Below, in pieces: positions 27,053-35,580 of a stretch of 39,841 nucleotides of DNA. The stretch is from Betaproteobacteria bacterium (GTDB lineage Bacteria; Pseudomonadota; Gammaproteobacteria; Burkholderiales; SG8-41), in the NCBI GenBank assembly GCA_016202615.1, contig JACQOI010000200.1:1-39841 (forward strand). The letters are read 5' to 3'. The translations under genes and the position numbers were made by a program. Each line of letters starts with the position of its first letter. The stretch's first letter is position 1. The notes beneath the pieces are model-generated. The model made no database searches. It was not told the origin of the DNA and saw only the letters and a program-made list of their open reading frames with translations.

Positions 27053-28012
27053 TTGAAAACCCTTTTTCTCTTTCTCGTGATTGCCGGCGCGACTCAACTC
27101 GCATCCGCGCAAGAATATCCCAGCAAGGCGATACGCGTCATCATTCCGTTCAGCCCGGGCAGTGGGCTGGACGTCCTCGGCCGTCTCCTTACGCCCAAGC
27201 TGCACGAGGCGACGAGACAGCCCGTGATAGCGGAAAATCGCGCCGGCGGGGCCGGCAGGATCGGCCACGAGGCCGTCGCCAAAGCTGCCCCCGACGGCTA
27301 CACGCTTCTGCTGACGGCCGTGGGACCGCTTATCCATACTCCGATACTCTACCCCCAAACGCCGTTTGATCCGCTCAAGGACTTCGCGGCAATCAGCCTG
27401 TTCGTCACGGGGCCGCTGGTGATCGTCGTGCATCCGTCGATACCAGTGAAGAACGTGAAGGAACTGGTGGATTTCGCCAAGAAACGGCCCGGACAGCTTA
27501 ACTTCGGCTCAACCGGCGTGGGCAGCGTCAACCACCTTCTCGGCGAGATGCTCAATCTCCTCACTGGCACCAAGATTGTGCATGTGCCGTACAAAGGCGG
27601 CGCAGACGCGCTCACCGAGCTGCTCGGAGGACAGGTGGAAATGGTCATGACCGGCGTTTCGCCGGTGATTCCGCACGCCAAAGCCGGAAAACTTCGCGTG
27701 ATTGTCACCACCGGCCGACAGCGCATGCCGAATATGCCCGAGGTGCCGACGATGGCGGAGTCCGGTCTCCCGGAGGCCGAAATTGTGATCTGGTACGGCG
27801 CCGTTGCGCCCGCAGCAACGCCCAAGCACATCATCGGCCGGCTTAACCGCGAGATCGTGAAGGTGATGAATTTGCCCGATCTGCGCGAACGGTATGCCCA
27901 GCAGAGCGTCGTTCCGGAGACGAATTCCCCTGAGCAGTTCGCGCAGCTCATCCGCGACGAATATGCGCGCTGGACCAAGGTCATCCGCACCGCAAGAATC
28001 AAACTCGAATGA
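27053..28012 (+). CDS. TctC/Bug-family solute-binding protein (TTG start)
   Basis: AQEYPSKAIRVIIPFSPGSGLDVLGRLLTPKLHEATRQPVIAENRAGGAGRIGHEAVAKAAPDGYTLLL. Confidence 0.95.
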   Translation: MKTLFLFLVIAGATQLASAQEYPSKAIRVIIPFSPGSGLDVLGRLLTPKLHEATRQPVIAENRAGGAGRIGHEAVAKAAPDGYTLLLTAVGPLIHTPILYPQTPFDPLKDFAAISLFVTGPLVIVVHPSIPVKNVKELVDFAKKRPGQLNFGSTGVGSVNHLLGEMLNLLTGTKIVHVPYKGGADALTELLGGQVEMVMTGVSPVIPHAKAGKLRVIVTTGRQRMPNMPEVPTMAESGLPEAEIVIWYGAVAPAATPKHIIGRLNREIVKVMNLPDLRERYAQQSVVPETNSPEQFAQLIRDEYARWTKVIRTARIKLE

Positions 28013-28051
28013 GCCGGTTGATGACCAGCCGAGGTAGCGAACGAGGTGCTC

Positions 28052-28100
28052 CTAGGAGTTTGTCGGACTTAGCCCCGACGAACTCCTAACGCAAAAGCGG
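28052..28100. repeat. Solo left end of the MITE-like repeat; hairpin between convergent genes
   Basis: CTAGGAGTTTGTCGGACTTAGCCCCGACGAACTCCTAACGCAAAAGCGG matches the first ~50 bp of copy 1 at 10075. Confidence 0.8.
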
Positions 28101-28109
28101 CCCGCTGAG

Positions 28110-29018
28110 TCAGCTCGGCCAAGCTTCGAGGAGATCGCCCACCGCGTCGCCAGCCGCCTCCATTACCAAATCGCCGCCGTAGAAGAATGCCCAGTAGAGC
28201 GTTTGGACCACCTGGTGTCGCTTCACTCCGAGCCGCATCGCGTGGAGGACCGAGCTTCTCATCAGGTCGCGCTGCAAGCGAACCGTCGCAACGTTGAGCG
28301 TGTACAGCGGCGCGAGCTGGGCCGGCAGAGCGTTTCCGAGAGCGCGCTCGTAGCGAATCCGCTGCGTCTTATACGCAGCTGGATGCAGCTTCGCCCAGAG
28401 ATCGACATGTCGCGGAGGAGCGCCATGCGCCGCCGTGTGCCAGGCCTTGATCGCGGCGACGTCGGCGGCACTCAGCTCGTTTGTCGAGAGGTCCATGCCC
28501 GAGCGGAAAGCGGCGGGGTTCGGCACCCAGTCCGCCGGCCACTCGTACGTAGACGGGGCATCGTCCGGCCACGACCTCAGGTACTCGTCGCTCAGTGTTG
28601 CGACGGCGTTGATGCTGGCCGGTCCTCCGCTGAGAAACGCGTAGGCAAATGTGTCCATGACCACGGCCTTCGACATCCCCAGGCGGCGAGCGGCGAGGAT
28701 CTCGTAGAGGATGCCCCTCTCGTTCGCGATCACCGCATAGAGGTGGAGGAAGAGCAGCACCGACACGCCGAACGGCAGGGCAACCCCATCCCGTGACGCC
28801 TCGATGAACGTGAACCACCGCCGGTAATCCTTGAACTGCCTGGGGAGATGCTCCATGAGGAAGGGAACGAACGGGACGAGCTTCAGGTCGCCGCTCCCGT
28901 GGAACCGGTTGTACCAAGCCTCGAACGCGGCTTTCTCCTCGGGCGAGAACCGATCCTGGTCCCACTTGGCGTTCATGCCGAGGTCGAAGAAGCTCGGCTC
29001 AGGCCGCTGGCCGCTCAT
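28110..29018 (-). CDS. AhpD-like / carboxymuconolactone decarboxylase-like double-domain protein
   Basis: Two all-alpha repeats: LYAVIANERGILYEILAARRLGMSKAVVMDTFAYAFLSGGPASINAV and LRSSVLHAMRLGVKRHQVVQTLYWAFFYGGDLVMEAA; no CxxC. Confidence 0.55.
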   Translation of the reverse strand: MSGQRPEPSFFDLGMNAKWDQDRFSPEEKAAFEAWYNRFHGSGDLKLVPFVPFLMEHLPRQFKDYRRWFTFIEASRDGVALPFGVSVLLFLHLYAVIANERGILYEILAARRLGMSKAVVMDTFAYAFLSGGPASINAVATLSDEYLRSWPDDAPSTYEWPADWVPNPAAFRSGMDLSTNELSAADVAAIKAWHTAAHGAPPRHVDLWAKLHPAAYKTQRIRYERALGNALPAQLAPLYTLNVATVRLQRDLMRSSVLHAMRLGVKRHQVVQTLYWAFFYGGDLVMEAAGDAVGDLLEAWPS

Positions 29019-29061
29019 CTGGACTTCTCCTCAAGTAAATAGTAATGGAAAAATCATAACT

Positions 29062-29180
29062 ACTCAGGGGGCCATCACCATGATGCCGCCAACAGGGCGA
29101 TACTCTACCGCCCTCTCCCGCGTCAAGGCAAGCGAGAAAAATTCTTCTTTAGCGCGCTGGGGTTGCTATTTGCGGATGTC
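29062..29180 (-). promoter_or_regulatory. Duplicated upstream/leader block, copy 2 (minus orientation, upstream of 29018..28110)
   Basis: Reverse complement reads GAATTTTTCTCGCTTGCCTTGACGCGGGAGAGGGCGGTAGAGTATCGCCCTGTTGGCGGCATCATGGTGATGGCCCCCTGAGTAGTT. Confidence 0.75.
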
Positions 29181-29375
29181 GGGAGCATCATTTAACTGTT
29201 GACGAGGGAACCGGGCTCATGCAAACTTTTTTCTCAGGCAAATTTCCTGCGGACGGGAAAAAAGCGGGCAGTTGCCCGGACCGGGATCAAGCCGGAATTT
29301 TATTTTCGGACATTACGGTGTAAGTATTAACCGTACATTACGATAGTTTCAGCAGGTCGTTTTCGCGGAGGAGCC

Positions 29376-30362
29376 GTGGGCAAGCTGCATCACGTTGTGG
29401 TCGCCGTTTCGGTATTGTGCGCGAGCGCGGCGCTCGCGCAGGCGCCGGTTGCCGGCCCTTTGACGAGCTATCCGACCAAGTCCGTTCGTATGCTCGTCGG
29501 CTTCGCGCCCGGTGGCGGCACCGACGTGATAGCGCGTATCTACGCCCAGAGACTCAGCGAATCCCTGGGGCAGACTTTCATCGTGGAAAACCGGCCCGGC
29601 GCGGGCGGCACTATCGCTACCGATTTCACCGCCAAGGCCGCGCCTGACGGCTACACGCTGCTGATGACGGGCATCGTGCACACCACCACCGCCACCATCT
29701 ACAGCAAGCTCCCGTACGATCCGGTCAAAGACTTCACCGCGATCACCACCGTGGGATTGACGCCGCAATGTTTTGTAGTTCATCCGTCCATGCCGGTGAA
29801 AACGCTGCGCGAGCTGATCGCGCTGGCAAAGGCGAAGCCCGGAGAGGTCAGTTACGCGTCCGCGGGCAACGGTACGCCGATGCACGTCGGGATGGAATTG
29901 TTCCGGTCGATGGCCGGGATCAAGCTGCTGCACGTGCCATATAACGGCGCCGGTCCGTCCACCATCGCGGTGCTTGGAGGGCAGATTCCCGTGCTCTCGA
30001 CCAGCCTGCCGACGGCGATACCGCACGCGCGCGCCGGCAAGCTCAGGATACTCGCCGTGACCACCGCGCAACGCACCCAGCTCGCACCCGACTATCCGAC
30101 CGTGGCGGAGGCCGCAGGACTGCCGGGTTACGAAGCGGCCGTTTGGTACGGCCTCTTGGCGCCGGCGGGCATGCCCCAGGCTGTCGTCAACAAGCTGAAC
30201 GCGGAGATCGAGCGGCAGCAGCAGCGCGAAGTGCGCGAGCAGCTGGCGACGCTGGGTATCGATCCTTACCGCCTCACGCCAACCGATTTCGCCGAACTGA
30301 TCAAATCGGACGTCGTGAAGTGGCGCAACGTAATCCGCGAAACCGGCGCCAAATTGGATTAG
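29376..30362 (+). CDS. TctC/Bug-family solute-binding protein
   Basis: SYPTKSVRMLVGFAPGGGTDVIARIYAQRLSESLGQTFIVENRPGAGGTIATDFTAKAAPDGYTLLM. Confidence 0.95.
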   Translation: MGKLHHVVVAVSVLCASAALAQAPVAGPLTSYPTKSVRMLVGFAPGGGTDVIARIYAQRLSESLGQTFIVENRPGAGGTIATDFTAKAAPDGYTLLMTGIVHTTTATIYSKLPYDPVKDFTAITTVGLTPQCFVVHPSMPVKTLRELIALAKAKPGEVSYASAGNGTPMHVGMELFRSMAGIKLLHVPYNGAGPSTIAVLGGQIPVLSTSLPTAIPHARAGKLRILAVTTAQRTQLAPDYPTVAEAAGLPGYEAAVWYGLLAPAGMPQAVVNKLNAEIERQQQREVREQLATLGIDPYRLTPTDFAELIKSDVVKWRNVIRETGAKLD

Positions 30363-30534
30363 CCCCGCACGTTTCGCGGGCTCTGAAGAAGGGGCCGGCG
30401 GCCACCCTGACGCGTGACTACAAGTGCCACGACATCACCACGCTGTTCAAGAATGGATCGCAAAACTGAGCCGGGAATAACTCCCGCCAAAAGTGCGGCG
30501 TGTTAACAATTGCCGTCTATCTAAGGAAACGTCA

Positions 30535-30927
30535 ATGGACGAACTGAAAAAGCTATCCCCGCTCGGCAAATACATCGAGCACTGCAGGAAAGGCGAACTC
30601 GCTTACCAGGTGTGCACCGACGACAACACGCCGGTGTTCTTTCCGCGTGCCGTCGCGCCCAAGACCGGCAGCACCAACCTCGAGTGGCGCGTCTCCAAAG
30701 GTCTCGGCACGGTGTACTCGACGACAGTCGTCTACGCCGCCAAGGACCAGCCGCCGCACAACGTTGCGCTGATCGATATCGACGAGGGTTTCCGCATGAT
30801 GAGCCGGGTCGAGGACATCGATCCGCTGCAGGTCAAAATCGGCATGCGCGTCAAGGTCAAGATTAATCCCGGTGATGACAAGCAGCCGCCCTACCCTGTG
30901 TTCACGCCTGCGGAGGATGCCAAATGA
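30535..30927 (+). CDS. DUF35 OB-fold protein (thiolase partner), Zn-ribbon degenerate
   Basis: KYIEHCRKGELAYQVCTDDNTPVFFPRAVAP...LEWRVSKGLGTVYSTTVVY...PHNVALIDIDEGFRMMSRV; overlaps the thiolase-like gene by ATGA. Confidence 0.85.
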   Translation: MDELKKLSPLGKYIEHCRKGELAYQVCTDDNTPVFFPRAVAPKTGSTNLEWRVSKGLGTVYSTTVVYAAKDQPPHNVALIDIDEGFRMMSRVEDIDPLQVKIGMRVKVKINPGDDKQPPYPVFTPAEDAK

Positions 30928-32078
30928 GCGCCCTCAAACGCGGTAGCGTCGCAGTCGTCGGGGCCGCCGAGTCCGATCTCGGTCAGGTTGCCCCGCACAC
31001 CAGCCCGGTCGACCTGATGGCACAGGCCACGCGCCGCGCGCTCGACGATTGCGGCCTCAAGCTATCCGATGTCGACGGAGTGTTCGTCGCCGCCAGCCAG
31101 GTACGCAATGCGCCGATGGTGCTGTCGGAGTATCTGCGTCTGAAGCCGAAGTATTTTGACGGCACGCAGATCGGCGGTTCATCCTTCATGTCGCACGTGG
31201 CGCACGCGCAGGCCGCGCTCGAGGCCGGCCTGTGCGAAGTCGCGCTGATCGCCTACGGCAGCACGCAGCGGTCGGTGAGCCGCGCTGCGGCAAGCCCGCG
31301 CGAATACAACCCGTATGAAACGCCTTATAAGCCTCTCCTGCCGATCAGCGCTTATGCGATGGCAGCCGCACGCCACATGCATCAATACGGCACGACCCGT
31401 GAGAATCTTGCCGAAGTCGCGGTCGCCGCGCGTAAATGGGCGCTGATGAACCCGGTGGCATGGGAAAAGGAGCCGCTCACGATCGAGCAAGCGTTGAAAG
31501 CGCGCATGGTAAGCTATCCGTTCACGGTGCGCGACTGCTGCCTGGTGGTGGACGGCGGCGGCGCGATTATCGTGACCTTGGCCGCGCGCGCCAAAACGCT
31601 CAAGAAAAAGCCGGTCTACGTGCTCGGTACCGGCGAAGCGTTGAGCCACGCGACGATTTCCAACATGCCGGATCTGACCGTGACCGCTGCGGCGGAATCC
31701 GGGCCCCAGGCGTTCAAGATGGCGGGCGTCAACCCATCCGACGTCGACATGGTGTCGCTCTACGACGCGTTCACGATCACCCCCATCCTGTTCCTCGAGG
31801 ACCTGGGCTTCTGCCCCAAGGGCGAGGGCGGCCGTTTCGTCTCCGGCGGCAATATCGCGCCCGGCGGCAAGCTGGCGGTGAACACCAGCGGCGGTGGTTT
31901 GTCTTATTGCCACCCCGGAATGTACGGGCTCCTGGTGATGATCGAAGCGGTGCGCCAGGTGCGCGGCGAATGCGGGAGCCGCCAAGTCAAGGACTGCGAA
32001 ATCGCTCTCGCGCACGGCAACGGCGGAGTTCTATCAAGTCAATGCACGGTGCTGTTCGGCGGAGCCTCGACGGTGTAA
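30924..32078 (+). CDS. Thiolase-family protein (SCP2/lipid-transfer thiolase-like)
   Basis: VAVVGAAESDLGQVAPHTSPVDLMAQATRRALDDCGLKLSDVDGVFV; DVDMVSLYDAFTITPILFLEDLGFCPKGEGG; GGGLSYCHPGMYG; HGNGGVLSSQ. Confidence 0.92.
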   Translation: MSALKRGSVAVVGAAESDLGQVAPHTSPVDLMAQATRRALDDCGLKLSDVDGVFVAASQVRNAPMVLSEYLRLKPKYFDGTQIGGSSFMSHVAHAQAALEAGLCEVALIAYGSTQRSVSRAAASPREYNPYETPYKPLLPISAYAMAAARHMHQYGTTRENLAEVAVAARKWALMNPVAWEKEPLTIEQALKARMVSYPFTVRDCCLVVDGGGAIIVTLAARAKTLKKKPVYVLGTGEALSHATISNMPDLTVTAAAESGPQAFKMAGVNPSDVDMVSLYDAFTITPILFLEDLGFCPKGEGGRFVSGGNIAPGGKLAVNTSGGGLSYCHPGMYGLLVMIEAVRQVRGECGSRQVKDCEIALAHGNGGVLSSQCTVLFGGASTV

Positions 32079-32171
32079 TGAAATCCGTCCCGCCCGGAAT
32101 TACCGATCATTTAGGCTTTTTGAAAATTGCGGCAAGCGGTTAACGCTCATTCATTCAAGGGAAAATCGGCG

Positions 32172-32705
32172 ATGGATCTAACGGACGATGACGTTCTAAA
32201 AATACTCAAGATCATCGATGAATCCGATTATGACGACGTGCGGCTGGAAATCGGTGATTTCAAGCTGCATGTGCAGAAACACGGCAATGCGGAACACGCC
32301 TCGCCGGCGGCGCCATCCGACAACCGGGAAAAGCCGCACGCTACCGCGCCGGCGGCTGTTCATGCGGCCAGCGCCGTGGCGCCACCCGTCACGTCAGCCG
32401 TTCCCAAGGCGGCCGAGGAGGAACCGATACCAGACGGACTGGTTGTCGTACGGGCTCCGATGCTGGGCACGTTTTATCGGGCGCCGTCTCCGGGGGAAAA
32501 GCCATTCGTGGAAATCGGTGACAAGATCGGTCCCAACGACACGGTGTGCCTGGTCGAGGTGATGAAGCTCTTTAACTCCATCAAGGCCGGCGTGGCGGGA
32601 ACCGTGGTGAAAATCCTGGTTGAAAACGGGGCCATGGTTGAGCACGGGCAGCCGCTCATCCTCATCGAGCATGACCTGATCGATGCGCCAGGCAAGATCC
32701 AGTGA
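32172..32705 (+). CDS. Biotin carboxyl carrier protein (AccB-like)
   Basis: VVVRAPMLGTFYRAPSPGEKPFVEIGDKIGPNDTVCLVEVMKLFNSIKAGVAGTVVKILVENGAMVEHGQPLILIE (biotinyl EVMKL). Confidence 0.95.
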   Translation: MDLTDDDVLKILKIIDESDYDDVRLEIGDFKLHVQKHGNAEHASPAAPSDNREKPHATAPAAVHAASAVAPPVTSAVPKAAEEEPIPDGLVVVRAPMLGTFYRAPSPGEKPFVEIGDKIGPNDTVCLVEVMKLFNSIKAGVAGTVVKILVENGAMVEHGQPLILIEHDLIDAPGKIQ

Positions 32706-34087
32706 ATGCAGAGGGTGGGATTAAGCGCCTGTTTGTCGCCAACCGCGGAGAAATCGCCGTCCGCATCATTCAGGCCTGCCGCAAGCTCGGTGTAGAGGCG
32801 GTGGTCGGCGTCTCGGCAGCCGATCGCCAGTCGCTGGCCGCGACGATCGCCGACCGCGCGGTATGCATCGGTCCCGCGCCGGCAACCGAGAGCTACCTGA
32901 AAATGGGAGCGGTAGTCACTGCCGCGAAGGGCACCGGCTGCGACGCCGTTCATCCCGGCTACGGCTTCCTCGCGGAGCGGGCGGGATTTCAGCGCCTTTG
33001 CGTCGAGCACGGACTGAAGTTTGTCGGACCGTCCGCCGCCGCCATCGAAGCGATGGGCGACAAGCTGCAGGCGCGGCGCATCGCCGCCGAGCTTGGGGTG
33101 CCGATAGTTCCCGGAACCGATCACGTGCGGGCGGCGCAGGACGCATTGGCATTTGGGCGCGAGGCCGGCTTTCCTTTCCTGCTCAAGGCGAGCGCGGGCG
33201 GCGGCGGCCGCGGCATGCGGGTGGTGCGTTCGCCGGAAGAGGTCGCCACTGCCTTCGACAGCGCGAGCGCCGAAGCGCGCGCCGCCTTCGGCAATCCTGC
33301 GCTTTACATCGAGCGCTACGTCGAGCATGCCCGGCATGTGGAAATCCAGGTCATCGCTGACAGCCACGGCAACATCGTTCATCTCGGCGAGCGCGACTGT
33401 TCGACCCAGCGCCGGCATCAAAAGCTGATCGAAGAGGCCCCTTCCCCCGTCATCGATCAGGATCTGCGCGCCCGCATGGCGCAGGCCGCCGTTCGTCTCG
33501 CCGGACACGTCGGCTACACGAATGCCGGAACCGTCGAATTCATCCTGGATCTGGATTCCGACGCGTTTTATTTCCTGGAAATGAATACCCGCATTCAGGT
33601 CGAGCATCCGGTCACCGAGATGATCACGGGCATCGACCTCGTGGCCGAACAGATTCGGGTGGCGGGTGGAGCGCCGCTATCGATTGCGCAGGACGCCGTA
33701 AGGTTCAACGGACATGCGATCGAATGCCGCATCAATGCCGAGAGGGCGGAGCGCGATTTCATGCCCAGCCCGGGCCTCGTCACCGAGTGGCAACCGCCGG
33801 CCGGACCGGAGATTCGCGTCGATACGCATTGTTATCCGGGTTATTTCATCCCGCCCTTCTACGATTCGATGATAGCCAAGCTCATCGTTCACGGCAAGGA
33901 TCGCGCCGCGGCGTTATCGCGCATGTCCCGCGCGCTCGGCAGTTTCAAGGTGGCGGGCGTGCACACCACGATACCCTTTCACCAGGCGGTACTGGCCCAT
34001 CCCGACTTTAGGCGGGGCCGTGGCACCACGCGTTGGGTGGAGGAAAAGTTCATGATGCAAAGCCGCTTGACGGAGAATCTCACATGA
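32702..34087 (+). CDS. Biotin carboxylase (AccC-like)
   Basis: KRLFVANRGEIAVRIIQACRKLGVEAV, HPGYGFLAE, KASAGGGGRGMRVV, ERDCSTQRRHQKLIEEAPSP, EMNTRIQVEHPVTEMITGIDLV. GTG start in GTGA overlap. Confidence 0.96.
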   Translation: MNAEGGIKRLFVANRGEIAVRIIQACRKLGVEAVVGVSAADRQSLAATIADRAVCIGPAPATESYLKMGAVVTAAKGTGCDAVHPGYGFLAERAGFQRLCVEHGLKFVGPSAAAIEAMGDKLQARRIAAELGVPIVPGTDHVRAAQDALAFGREAGFPFLLKASAGGGGRGMRVVRSPEEVATAFDSASAEARAAFGNPALYIERYVEHARHVEIQVIADSHGNIVHLGERDCSTQRRHQKLIEEAPSPVIDQDLRARMAQAAVRLAGHVGYTNAGTVEFILDLDSDAFYFLEMNTRIQVEHPVTEMITGIDLVAEQIRVAGGAPLSIAQDAVRFNGHAIECRINAERAERDFMPSPGLVTEWQPPAGPEIRVDTHCYPGYFIPPFYDSMIAKLIVHGKDRAAALSRMSRALGSFKVAGVHTTIPFHQAVLAHPDFRRGRGTTRWVEEKFMMQSRLTENLT

Positions 34088-35580
34088 GGAGAATCAAAGT
34101 CATGGACACTACTCTCCGCGATGGCCACCAGTCGTTGTGGGCCGGGCGCATGACCACCGCCATGATGCTGTCGGCCGCCGAGCGCATGGACCGCATCGGC
34201 TTTGACGGAATCGAGTTCACCGGGCTCGGTCACTTTGATGTTTGCGTGCGCTTTTTGAAGGAGAACCCCTGGGAAAGGGTGCGGCTGATGCGCCAGAAAT
34301 TCAGCCGTACTCCTTTGCAGGGAATTATCCGGAGCAAGACGTTCATCGGTTTTGACGTCGTCCCCAGCGATTTAGGGATGTTGGTCGCCGAGCGATTCGT
34401 CGCGAACGACCTGCGGCACATCAGGATGTTCGACGCAATGAATGACCTCGACAACATGGTCGATACGTTGAAGTACGCGAAGGAGTTGGGCGCTTACACC
34501 GTCGGAGCACTGGCTTACGGCCACAGCCCCGTTCATACCGACGAGCTCTACACGAAAAAAACGAAAGAATTGATCGAACGCGCGGGTGTTGATGCCGTTA
34601 TGCTTAAGGACGCCGGCGGGCTGCTCACGCCTGATCGCATACGCACGCTGGTCCCCGCAATGAAAAAGATGACGGGTGATCTGCCGCTGGAGCTGCACAC
34701 TCACTGTACCACGGGTCTTGGGCCGCTGGTGGTTCTCGAAGGAGTGAAGCTCGGTGTAGATACGGTGCACACGTCCATTGCGCCGCTCGCCAACGGCACA
34801 GCGCAGCCGGCAACGCAGACCATCGTCCGCAATCTCCGTGGCATGGGCTATACGGTCAACGTCGACGACGCGCTGATCGACGAGGTCGGCGAGCACTTTC
34901 GCAAAGTCGCGCAACAAGAACGCAAGCCGCTCGGGATACCGGGGGAATACGACGCGTTCCATTTCGAGCATCAGGTGCCGGGCGGGATGCAGTCCCATTT
35001 CAAATCCCAGCTCGCGCAGGCCGGGCTAGCACACAAGCTCGATGAAGTCCTGCATGAATGCGCGCGCATCCGAAGGGAACTCGGTTGGCCCATCATGATT
35101 ACCCCGTTCTCGCAGCTGGTCGGGACTCAGGCGGTGTTCAACGTTGTGCATGGCGAGCGCTACCGGATCGTTCCGGACGAGGTGAAGAAATACGCGCTCG
35201 GCTATTATGGCAAACTGCTGGCGCCGGTCGAGCCCGACGTGCTCGACCGGATTATTGAGAACGGCTCGCAATCGATTTCCCTCGAACCGCCGCCGCCCGA
35301 GCCGGCGGTGCCAGGCTTACGAAAGAAATATCCCGACATCAGCGATGAGGAGCGATTGCTCCGCTATTCGTACGCGGGGTCGCAGGTGGACGAGATGATT
35401 GCCGCCGGCCCGATCAAAACCGAATACCGTTTTGAGAGGCCCCTGGTCAGCCTGCTCAACGAGATCACCAAGCGCCCGAAGCTCGCCCATGTTTATGTCG
35501 AAGGTAAGGGGTTGCGTCTGGAGCTTAGCAGCAAATCACGTGAGTCCCATCGTATAACCTCCAAGGAGAACCTGAGATGA
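34084..35580 (+). CDS. HMGL-like carboxyltransferase subunit (pyruvate carboxylase B / oxaloacetate decarboxylase alpha-like), paralog 1
   Basis: VMDTTLRDGHQSLWAGRM, IRMFDAMNDLDNM, VMLKDAGGLLTPDRI, LELHTHCTTGL. ATGA overlap with biotin carboxylase; no C-terminal biotin domain. Confidence 0.93.
   Translation: MRRIKVMDTTLRDGHQSLWAGRMTTAMMLSAAERMDRIGFDGIEFTGLGHFDVCVRFLKENPWERVRLMRQKFSRTPLQGIIRSKTFIGFDVVPSDLGMLVAERFVANDLRHIRMFDAMNDLDNMVDTLKYAKELGAYTVGALAYGHSPVHTDELYTKKTKELIERAGVDAVMLKDAGGLLTPDRIRTLVPAMKKMTGDLPLELHTHCTTGLGPLVVLEGVKLGVDTVHTSIAPLANGTAQPATQTIVRNLRGMGYTVNVDDALIDEVGEHFRKVAQQERKPLGIPGEYDAFHFEHQVPGGMQSHFKSQLAQAGLAHKLDEVLHECARIRRELGWPIMITPFSQLVGTQAVFNVVHGERYRIVPDEVKKYALGYYGKLLAPVEPDVLDRIIENGSQSISLEPPPPEPAVPGLRKKYPDISDEERLLRYSYAGSQVDEMIAAGPIKTEYRFERPLVSLLNEITKRPKLAHVYVEGKGLRLELSSKSRESHRITSKENLR

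Noticed and set aside
30361-30534. Possible terminator AGCCCCGCACGTTTCGCGGGCT and short ORF tail (…KCHDITTLFKNGSQN) after the Bug gene
   Set aside because: Stem is short and bulged without a T-run, and the ORF tail has no recognisable homology; not supportable.
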